The notes below the pieces were generated by a model. The model worked only from the letters and a program-made list of their open reading frames with translations, had not been told where the DNA came from and made no database searches. The position numbers and the translations under genes were made by a program. Shown piece by piece: positions 34,855 through 42,532 of a stretch of 64,000 bases of DNA. Location: NCBI GenBank assembly GCA_964634685.1, contig CAZWLD010000001.1, positions 124,001 through 188,000 on the forward strand, given 5' to 3'. How positions within the stretch are numbered: position 1 is the stretch's first letter; every line of letters begins with the position of its first letter. The stretch is from CAZWLD01 sp964634685. GTDB taxonomy: Bacteria; Bacillota_I; Bacilli_A; Acholeplasmatales; JAEDCM01.

Positions 34855-36501
34855 ATGCAGATGTTTGTTTATTTATTTAATAAAAATGATGTTCCGATTG
34901 GAATATATGAATATATCAAACCATTTATTAATTCAGATTTAAGTGAAATAAAATTTATGAAAACAAGCGCCGACTATAATGATGATTTTATTTATGGAGA
35001 AAATTATTATAGCGGCCTATCATTGACTCTTGAGAATATATTTAAAGGAACAAAGAAAATTAATATTACGCAAAATAAATGCATTTATCGGGGTAAGGAA
35101 TCAATTTTTTATATCAAAATTGATAAAGATGAATTGCCAAATACAGTGACATTAGAGCCTTATTTTAAGAATGTGAATAATCTAAAATTGGAACATAAGA
35201 TTGTTAATAAGTATCAAAAATATTTAGCTAATGTTAAATCAAAAATAGATCATATGTATTTTAGTTTGCTTAAACCTTCGCTTTATGATGTTTTATTTAT
35301 GCTATTATCGGCAATTGTGGTTGGTATTTCCTTTGTAGTTGATATATCTGCTGGAAAATATTATATGATAATAATTCTACTAATTTCAATTGGGAAGTGG
35401 TTATTATCATCATTTTACAAAATGCTTGATTTTAAGTTAAGATATCATGGAACTAATTCTGTATCCTTTTCTAAAAAAAAGGAAATTCATGATGGAATAA
35501 TAAATAATTTAATTGGAAATTATAAGAACTTTGAGGCCTCCTCATTTGAAGCTGGACCCGATGATAATTCTGATTGCTTTTTATTCTCTGATACGGAAAA
35601 TGAGAATTTACAAAAGTGTGGAAGTAATATTAAGATTGAACTAAGCCATAATAGGGTTAATCAAAATAATAATTCTAAGACAGTTTTAGGTTATGTATTT
35701 AGAGAAAAGGTTAATTCAGGAAAGGTTATTTATGACTCATCATTGTGTGGAATTGATTCTGAATTGCATTTTTATGAAAATGCGACCATTAAAATAAAAA
35801 AGGTAAATTATTTTAGCTATGTTTCTAATGATGAGATAATATATAAGAATTTTACTTTGTCATCCGATCCCAAATATTATTTAGATGGAGCTAAATATAC
35901 CTTATATCCTAATGGCGGATTTAAAAATATTGAAGGAAGTCCTCTTACAAATTTAATTGGTATTAATATTATTTGTCTTCTTAAGGTTAAGGATAAAAGG
36001 TATGTTTTAATTAATCGCCAATGCACCTATAGCGATGTTAATCATTCGAAGTTTGTTCCGTCTGGCTCAGGTTCTTTAGAATATAGAGATTTTAAAAAGT
36101 GCCGTAACAAGTCGTTTTCTGCTCTTTTACAATGTGGAATGTATCGTGAATTAAAGGAAGAAAGCTTTATTGATTTAGATTTATTTTCCAATCATAAATC
36201 AAACTTTTCTTTATTAGGATGTGCAAGATTATTTAGTAAAGCTGGCAAGCCGGACTTTTTTGGAATGGTCGAAATAGAAGTAAAAGAAGAAGAAATTGAT
36301 GATATCTTAAGAAACTATAATCAAAAGCAAAACAGTATTATTAGTGTTAATAGAGGAATTTCTAATCTAGAAAGTACATTTATGGGAATTGTGGATTATC
36401 AAGAATTTATGAAAAAGGATTCCCTTGGAAATTTGATTTTTAGAAAAGAAGAATCCCCGCAATTACGATACACAAAATATTTATTAAATAAATTTAATTA
36501 A
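34855..36501 (+). CDS. 2TM protein with Nudix-like C-terminus
   Basis: A 548-residue protein I cannot assign to a family. Residues ~1-140 are a soluble start, ~145-190 are two adjacent membrane helices (LYDVLFMLLSAIVVGIS..., YYMIIILLISIGKWL), then a Cys/Asn-rich middle, and from ~375 a Nudix-like fold: LIGINIICLLKVKDKRYVL, VPSGSGSLEYRDF and MYRELKEES, the REUxEE part of a Nudix box with a longer insertion than usual. GGGAGGG precedes the ATG. It is a single-gene unit. Confidence 0.7.
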   Translation: MQMFVYLFNKNDVPIGIYEYIKPFINSDLSEIKFMKTSADYNDDFIYGENYYSGLSLTLENIFKGTKKINITQNKCIYRGKESIFYIKIDKDELPNTVTLEPYFKNVNNLKLEHKIVNKYQKYLANVKSKIDHMYFSLLKPSLYDVLFMLLSAIVVGISFVVDISAGKYYMIIILLISIGKWLLSSFYKMLDFKLRYHGTNSVSFSKKKEIHDGIINNLIGNYKNFEASSFEAGPDDNSDCFLFSDTENENLQKCGSNIKIELSHNRVNQNNNSKTVLGYVFREKVNSGKVIYDSSLCGIDSELHFYENATIKIKKVNYFSYVSNDEIIYKNFTLSSDPKYYLDGAKYTLYPNGGFKNIEGSPLTNLIGINIICLLKVKDKRYVLINRQCTYSDVNHSKFVPSGSGSLEYRDFKKCRNKSFSALLQCGMYRELKEESFIDLDLFSNHKSNFSLLGCARLFSKAGKPDFFGMVEIEVKEEEIDDILRNYNQKQNSIISVNRGISNLESTFMGIVDYQEFMKKDSLGNLIFRKEESPQLRYTKYLLNKFN

Positions 36502-36530
36502 AAAAATGGAGGCTAATAAAGAGCCTCCTA
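36500..36530 (-). terminator. Terminator of the 2-hydroxyacid dehydrogenase
   Basis: GGAGGCT/AGCCTCC hairpin with a T-run on the minus strand. It overlaps the stop codon of the gene and may also serve the plus strand. Confidence 0.85.
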
Positions 36531-37466
36531 TTTTACTTCATTGATGATTTTATTAGTTGTAAATCCCTCAATATTAAATTTGACGATATTAAGTAAACGT
36601 AATCGCGCTTCCTCAGTCGCCCACGCAAGATGTGGAGTGATTATTAGGTTTTTCGCCTCTAAAAGGGGGTTGTTGGGCTGGCATGGTTCAATTGATAGAA
36701 CATCACAAGCCGCTCCTTTGATTGTATTGTTATTAAGAGCTTCCTTTAAATCATTTTCATTTACAACCGGTCCTCTCGATGTGTTAATCAAATAGGCGGT
36801 TTTTTTCATCTTGGATAAGAAATCCTTATTGACCATATCCTTAGTTTCGATTGTTAGGGGACAATTAATGGAAATGAAATCGGATTTTTTGATAAGCTCA
36901 TCTCTTGATACAAATTTTGTGTCATTTGTCATAGTGCGTGAATTGATAATAACATTCATTCCAAAGGCTAAAGCAATTTGTTCAATCTTTTTGCCTATTT
37001 TTCCATAGCCGATAATTCCAAGTGTTTTGTGAGCAATTTCCATTTGATTAGTTGCCATATACATAAAATCAGGGCAATTACACCATTTTCCATTAAACAC
37101 TGATTTGCTTTCGACATTGACATGATTAGCAAAATATAAAATGTAGCTAAACACTAATTGGGCAACCGAATCGGTACTATATGAAGGAACATTGCATACA
37201 ACAATTCCTTTTTCATGGGCGTAGGAAATATCAATATTGTTATAGCCAGTAGCTAAAACCTGAATCATTTTGATATTTGAATTATCCATTATTTCTTTAT
37301 CAATGACAACTTTATTAGTAAGGACTATATCACAATCCTTTACTCTTTCGATAATTTCCTTGTCACTAGTTCGATCATAGGAAATTACCGTTCCGAATTC
37401 CTTTAAAAAATCAAAAGAAAGCTTACCTTGGGTTATGGAATAAGCATCTAAAATTACAATCTTCAT
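36528..37466 (-). CDS. D-isomer 2-hydroxyacid dehydrogenase
   Basis: A 312-residue NAD-dependent dehydrogenase: GIIGYGKIGKKIEQIALAFG is the Rossmann GxGxxG, NTSRGPVV holds the substrate Arg region, and the His-Glu pair is in EPCQ...TPHLAWAT. It resembles glycerate and hydroxypyruvate reductases. The exact substrate cannot be told from the sequence. It faces the Nudix-like gene tail to tail. Confidence 0.9.
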   Translation of the reverse strand: MKIVILDAYSITQGKLSFDFLKEFGTVISYDRTSDKEIIERVKDCDIVLTNKVVIDKEIMDNSNIKMIQVLATGYNNIDISYAHEKGIVVCNVPSYSTDSVAQLVFSYILYFANHVNVESKSVFNGKWCNCPDFMYMATNQMEIAHKTLGIIGYGKIGKKIEQIALAFGMNVIINSRTMTNDTKFVSRDELIKKSDFISINCPLTIETKDMVNKDFLSKMKKTAYLINTSRGPVVNENDLKEALNNNTIKGAACDVLSIEPCQPNNPLLEAKNLIITPHLAWATEEARLRLLNIVKFNIEGFTTNKIINEVK

Positions 37467-37662
37467 GAAAACACCTCAAGGTTAATTATACACAAAAATA
37501 ATTATATTGAAAATATTTTTCTTAAAGAACATTGTTTTTAATATGGTAATGATTATAGGTTTAAGCAAGAAAATTTTTTACATATTTTTTTAATAGATTT
37601 CTTTTGCTTTTATTTTATCGTAATGTGTAGTATAATGGAGAAGAATAAGGCTGGTGATGATT

Positions 37663-39549
37663 ATGAAAACTGAAAATATTCTTTTTGATGAGATGAAAAC
37701 AGATATACCCGAAACTCACCCTTTTGCAAAGCTATTAAAGGATTCCTTGGCAGGAAAGCCAAATTGTCAATATGAATTGGCAAATAATTATTTGAACGGA
37801 ACTAATCTTCCTATTGATAAGGAAAAGGCTGCCCTTTTGTTTTTAAAAGCAGCTAATGATGGCTATGCGGCTGCCCAATATATGATGGGCTATTGCTTGG
37901 AGAATGCTTTGGGTGTTGAGCCAGACATTAAAAAAGCAAACTACTGGTATCAAAAATCAGCTGACCAGGAATATTCCTTGGCAATTTGGGCCTTGGGATC
38001 AAGCTATGAATTTGGTAAGGGCTTTAAAATTGATTTGAAGAAGGCTTTTTCTTATTACCAGCAAGCTGCTGTATTAGGATTGCCAAGGGCTCAGGTTTGT
38101 CTTGGTCGTTTTTATGAATTAGGATTAGGCGTTCAAACCTACGTTACAAAGGCTGTTTATTGGTATCAAACAGCTGCGGATTTGGGCGATTCGGAAGGAG
38201 CTTATCATTTAGGATTTTGTCACGAATATGGAATTGGTGTTCCTAAAAGTGATCGCAATGCCATTTTTTTCTATGAAAAAGCTGCCAATAAGGATAATAA
38301 AGAAGGCTTAAACAAATTAGGTGTCTTTTATTTAGAGGGACGAGAGGTTGAAAAGGATTCAGAAAAAGCCTTTGCATTATTTAAGAAATCAGCGGATTTA
38401 GGCTCAGATGAAGGAGCATATAATGTTGGCTTGTGCTATGAAAAGGGAATTGGCACAGCTATTGACTATAAAGAGGCTCGTAAATATTATGAATTATCTG
38501 CCCAAAATGATCTTCCAAAGGGATTGATCGGCTATGGCTTTTGTTTTGAAAAGGGAATCGACACTATTATTGATTTAACTAAAGCTTTTGAGTGCTTTCT
38601 CAAAGCTGCCAAGGTTGGAAATGAAAATGCTCAATTTTTGGTTGGATACTATTACTATAATGGCTTTGGTACCCCTCAGGATTTTAAAAAGGCTTATTAT
38701 TGGTTTCAAAAGGCCGCAGAACAGGGACACTTCGAATCCAAATTTTATTTGGCCAAATGCTATGAAAAGGGCCGTGGAACCCTCGTGGATATTTCAAGAG
38801 CTATTTATTGGTATGGTCAAGCTGCCATAAAGGGACACACTGAAGCAATGTATTCGCTAGGGTGCATTTATGAAGAAAGCCTTGATAGCGATGAAGAGGA
38901 AGCCTTTAATTGGTATTTGAAGGCGGCTAATTTGAATCACCCAATGGCAATTAACAAGGTTAGTCTATGTTATCAATTTGGACGTGGCGTTGAAAGAGAT
39001 TTAGCTAAGGCATTTTATTATTTTGATAAAGGCGCCAATCTTGGTCAGGATGAATGTCAATGCAATTTAGGATACTGCTATGAGGTTGGTCAAGAGGTCA
39101 CTCAGGATTATGAAACGGCCTTCTATTGGTATCAAAAGGCCGCTAATCAGGGTCATGCTCGCGCTCGCAACAATTTAGGTGTTTGTTATGAATTAGGAAA
39201 TGGTGTAGAGAAAGATTTAACAAAGGCTATTGAGCTTTATCAACGAGCTGCGGATCAAGATCAGGAGGAGGCTCAGTGTAATTTGGCATTATGCTATTAC
39301 AATGGTAGTGGTATTAAGCAAGATTACAATTTAGCCTTTAAATGGTTTTTAAAATCAGCCGAAAAGGACTTACCACGAGCACAATACTATCTTGGCCTTT
39401 GCTTTGAATATGGCTTTGGAACTGAAAGTGATGATGATAAGGCCTATTTTTGGTATAATGAAGCCGCAAAAAGATACTATGAGGATGCTATTCCAATGCT
39501 TGCCCGTTTTAAGAAAAATTTGACTGGTAAGTGGGTAAAAATTAAATAA
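37663..39549 (+). CDS. Sel1 repeat protein, 16 repeats
   Basis: A 628-residue protein made almost entirely of Sel1-like repeats. By my count there are 16 units of about 36 residues, such as EAQCNLALCYYNGSGIKQD with the pattern LGxxYExGxGVxxDxxKAxxWYxKAA. No signal peptide or membrane helix is seen. Sel1 solenoids act as scaffolds for other proteins. GGTGAT precedes ATG 37663. Confidence 0.92.
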   Translation: MKTENILFDEMKTDIPETHPFAKLLKDSLAGKPNCQYELANNYLNGTNLPIDKEKAALLFLKAANDGYAAAQYMMGYCLENALGVEPDIKKANYWYQKSADQEYSLAIWALGSSYEFGKGFKIDLKKAFSYYQQAAVLGLPRAQVCLGRFYELGLGVQTYVTKAVYWYQTAADLGDSEGAYHLGFCHEYGIGVPKSDRNAIFFYEKAANKDNKEGLNKLGVFYLEGREVEKDSEKAFALFKKSADLGSDEGAYNVGLCYEKGIGTAIDYKEARKYYELSAQNDLPKGLIGYGFCFEKGIDTIIDLTKAFECFLKAAKVGNENAQFLVGYYYYNGFGTPQDFKKAYYWFQKAAEQGHFESKFYLAKCYEKGRGTLVDISRAIYWYGQAAIKGHTEAMYSLGCIYEESLDSDEEEAFNWYLKAANLNHPMAINKVSLCYQFGRGVERDLAKAFYYFDKGANLGQDECQCNLGYCYEVGQEVTQDYETAFYWYQKAANQGHARARNNLGVCYELGNGVEKDLTKAIELYQRAADQDQEEAQCNLALCYYNGSGIKQDYNLAFKWFLKSAEKDLPRAQYYLGLCFEYGFGTESDDDKAYFWYNEAAKRYYEDAIPMLARFKKNLTGKWVKIK

Positions 39550-39623
39550 CATCTTTACAATATTGCCTATTAATAGTATAATATTATAGGCTATTAGCAA
39601 AATTGGAATTAAGGAGAAATATT

Positions 39624-40907
39624 ATGAATTTTGAAAAAATTGATGGAAACAAAGTTAAAGTTTGTTATGATGTCACTGCCGAAGAATTCAACGAGGCTTT
39701 AGATTATGCATTTGGTGAAGCTCAAAAAAAGGTAAATGTGCCTGGATTTAGAAAAGGACATGTCCCAAGAAATGTTTTTGAACAAAGATTTGGTGTTGAG
39801 TCTTTATTTGAGGATGCATTAAATTATGTTATTAATCATCGTTATGATGAATTATTCTCAACTGATGAATTTGTAATTGTTGGTCGTCCTGAGGTTGATT
39901 TAGATTGGACTACCTTAGCTAAGGATAAGGGATTCTCTTTCAGCATTATCGCTCCAGTGAAGCCAGACGTTACATTAGGTCAATACAAAGGCTTAACAGC
40001 TACTAAGGATTCAGCTATCGTTACTGATGATGAGGTTGAAGCTGAGGTTAAGCGTTTATTCAAGGATCAAATGGAAACAACAGTAAAGGAAAATGGCGTT
40101 CTTGAAAATGGTGATACAGCTATTCTTGATTATAAAGGATTAAAGGATGGAGTTGCCTTTGATGGTGGAACAGCTGAAAATGCTGATTTAGTAATCGGAA
40201 GTCATACCTTTATTCCTGGATTTGAGGAACAAATGGTTGGTATGGCTCCAGGAGAGGAAAGAGAATTAAATTTAACCTTCCCTGAAAACTATGGACATAA
40301 GGATTTAGCTGGTGCCAATGTTGTATTCCAAGTTAAATTACATGAAATTAAGGTTACTAAGCTTCCAGAATTAACTGATGATATGGTGGCTGGATTAAAT
40401 CGTGAGGATTGTAAGACTGTTGCGGAATTAAGACCAGCGCTTGTTAAACAATTAACTGATCGTAAGATTGAGGCAGCCGACAATAAATTAGAAGAGGAAT
40501 TAATCCAACAAGCTGTAAAGAATGCATCATTTACTCCATCTAAGGAAATGATTCAAACTGAAAAGAAGAACTTAATTGATCGTCTTGAGCAACAATATAA
40601 GATGTATGGATTTGATATTGATTCATTCTTATCTTATACAGGAACAACAAGAGAAACCTTCGAGGCTCAACAAGAGGCTGAAGCTGAAAGAAGAATTTCT
40701 AATCATTTAGTAATCGATGCAATTGTTAAGGCAGAAGGCTTCACTGCAAATGAAGAAGAGGTTGAAGCTAAATATAATGAATATGCCGAAGCCTACAAAA
40801 TGCCAGTTGATGATGTTAAGAAGCATCTTTCACACGAAGACATTGAGTATGAGGTTTGTTTCCGCAAGGCTATTGATTTGATTGTTTCAACAGCTGACGT
40901 TAAATAA
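39624..40907 (+). CDS. tig: Trigger factor
   Basis: A 427-residue ribosome-bound chaperone. The N-terminal ribosome-binding loop is VPGFRKGHVPRNVFEQRFG (the GFRxGxxP signature). The PPIase (FKBP) domain spans ~150-240, with FDGGTAENADLVIGS and the C-terminal helical arms. ATG 39624 follows AAGGAGA. It starts the tig-clpX-lon block, although three other genes now separate it from clpX. Confidence 0.96.
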   Translation: MNFEKIDGNKVKVCYDVTAEEFNEALDYAFGEAQKKVNVPGFRKGHVPRNVFEQRFGVESLFEDALNYVINHRYDELFSTDEFVIVGRPEVDLDWTTLAKDKGFSFSIIAPVKPDVTLGQYKGLTATKDSAIVTDDEVEAEVKRLFKDQMETTVKENGVLENGDTAILDYKGLKDGVAFDGGTAENADLVIGSHTFIPGFEEQMVGMAPGEERELNLTFPENYGHKDLAGANVVFQVKLHEIKVTKLPELTDDMVAGLNREDCKTVAELRPALVKQLTDRKIEAADNKLEEELIQQAVKNASFTPSKEMIQTEKKNLIDRLEQQYKMYGFDIDSFLSYTGTTRETFEAQQEAEAERRISNHLVIDAIVKAEGFTANEEEVEAKYNEYAEAYKMPVDDVKKHLSHEDIEYEVCFRKAIDLIVSTADVK

Positions 40908-40914
40908 TTATTCA

Positions 40915-40940
40915 AAAGGGTTGCCAAGCAATCCTTTTTT
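40915..40940 (+). terminator. tig terminator
   Basis: AAAGGGTTGC/GCAATCCTTT hairpin with T-run. Confidence 0.85.
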
Positions 40941-40954
40941 TTAGAGGTAAACTT

Positions 40955-42292
40955 ATGAAATATACAATTTTAAAAGGAAATACTTATATACAAAATAATT
41001 TTCAAAAAATTAATTCTCAATACCGTTTAAAATATCATTTTGAACCGTTAATTGGGTGGATTAATGATCCTAATGGTTTAATATATTATAATGATGAATT
41101 TCATTTATTTTTTCAATATTATCCCTATGATTCAAAATGGGGGCCTATGCATTTTGGTCATGCCACTTCAAAGGATCTTTTAACTTTTACGGATTTAGGA
41201 ATTGCCTTAGCTCCTGATCGTTATGATGAAACGGGATGCTTTTCCGGAGGGGCTATTAATGTAGGGAAAGACTTAGTGATTACGTATACCCGCCATTTTG
41301 ACAATGGAAAAGAGTATTTTGAAAGTATTGCCTTGGCTAAATCGATTGATGGAATTAATTATCAGAAAACGGAAGTTGTATTTGACAATAATTCGTTGCC
41401 ATCTAATATTTCAAGAAATGATTTTCGAGATCCATACCCTATTTATATTAATGGAATGTATTATGTTTTGGTTGGCGCCAAAAATACAATTCAAAATAAA
41501 GGAATGATTGTGATTTTAAAGGGAATTTCTTTAGATAAATTAGAATATCATTTTGCAATTGAATCAATTGATGAGTTTGGCGAAATGTGCGAGTGTCCGA
41601 GTTTCTTTAGGAATAATGAGAGTGATTATTTAATTTGGTCAAGCATTAACGTTAAACCAAAGGGAAATGATTATATAAAAACCCATTCCTCAATCGGAGC
41701 GATTTGTCATATTAATTTTGAAGAAAAAAAGTATTCGTTTATTCATATCCAAGAATTAGATAAGGGAGATGCGTTTTACGCTCCTGAATTTATTAATTGT
41801 TATCATATGCCTGTAATGATTGGGTGGATGGATACTTGGAATAAAGAATATTATACTGATAAGCTTAATCAGGGGTATGCCGGTGCATTTAATCTACCTA
41901 GATTATTAGAGATAAGGGATAATAGCTTTTATCAAAAGCCGTTTTTCTTGAAAAATGATTGGAAAGAAATAAAGGAAATAAAAAAGAATTGTTTATTAAA
42001 AATATGTGGAAACAAATTTTTAATTAGAATAGTTGGTGATAATGGCAATGTCTCTTTTGGAAATGATGGTGGATTTTTTTTAAATACCAATGAAGCTAAT
42101 AATTTGAATCCTAATATTTGGCGTTCAAATGAGAAATATGAAATGGTTAATCTATTAGTCTTTCTAGATACAACAAGTATTGAAATATTTATTAATGATG
42201 GAAAAGAAGTAATATCCTCTCGTATCTTTATTGATGGTGCTTATTCAATGCTAAAGGAAGGTAGCGTTGATTTTAAAATATACGAAATATAA
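40955..42292 (+). CDS. scrB: GH32 sucrose-6-phosphate hydrolase/fructosidase
   Basis: A 445-residue glycoside hydrolase family 32 enzyme. The three acidic sites are present: WINDPNG (nucleophile Asp), FRDPYP, and CECPSFF (acid/base Glu). FFQYYPYDSKWGPMHFGH fits the family. No signal peptide, so it acts in the cytosol, usually on sucrose-6-phosphate brought in by a PTS. The downstream C-terminal beta-sandwich is complete but short. No sugar transporter is next to it. Confidence 0.9.
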   Translation: MKYTILKGNTYIQNNFQKINSQYRLKYHFEPLIGWINDPNGLIYYNDEFHLFFQYYPYDSKWGPMHFGHATSKDLLTFTDLGIALAPDRYDETGCFSGGAINVGKDLVITYTRHFDNGKEYFESIALAKSIDGINYQKTEVVFDNNSLPSNISRNDFRDPYPIYINGMYYVLVGAKNTIQNKGMIVILKGISLDKLEYHFAIESIDEFGEMCECPSFFRNNESDYLIWSSINVKPKGNDYIKTHSSIGAICHINFEEKKYSFIHIQELDKGDAFYAPEFINCYHMPVMIGWMDTWNKEYYTDKLNQGYAGAFNLPRLLEIRDNSFYQKPFFLKNDWKEIKEIKKNCLLKICGNKFLIRIVGDNGNVSFGNDGGFFLNTNEANNLNPNIWRSNEKYEMVNLLVFLDTTSIEIFINDGKEVISSRIFIDGAYSMLKEGSVDFKIYEI

Positions 42293-42532
42293 ATTTACTA
42301 AATATATTTAATGGCAAAAAATGATGTGTGTTTATCTATTTTGCCTCTTTTTTTCAATTGCTAGTTTATTATTTTTTCAATTGACAATTTTTTTTGTTTT
42401 TTTATTAAAAAAAAGTATAGAAAAACGTTTACAAATAGTTTATAATAAAAATAAGAGAGTGCGTATTAAAATAGGTATGCCATAATTGAGTTGAAAGGAG
42501 AAAGTCATTATTTTTTATGACGATGTGATAGT
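42293..42532 (+). promoter_or_regulatory. Promoter region of the TIR-LRR gene
   Basis: TTGACA at 42381-42386 with TATTAA 16 bases later, a second TATAAT at 42441-42446, and an AAACGTTTACA half-cre at about 42423-42433. An AAAGGAG at 42494-42500 is too far upstream to be the ribosome binding site of ATG 42533. Confidence 0.45.
42313..42354 (+). terminator. scrB terminator
   Basis: GGCAAAA/TTTTGCC stem with an 18-20 base loop and T-run. Confidence 0.6.
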
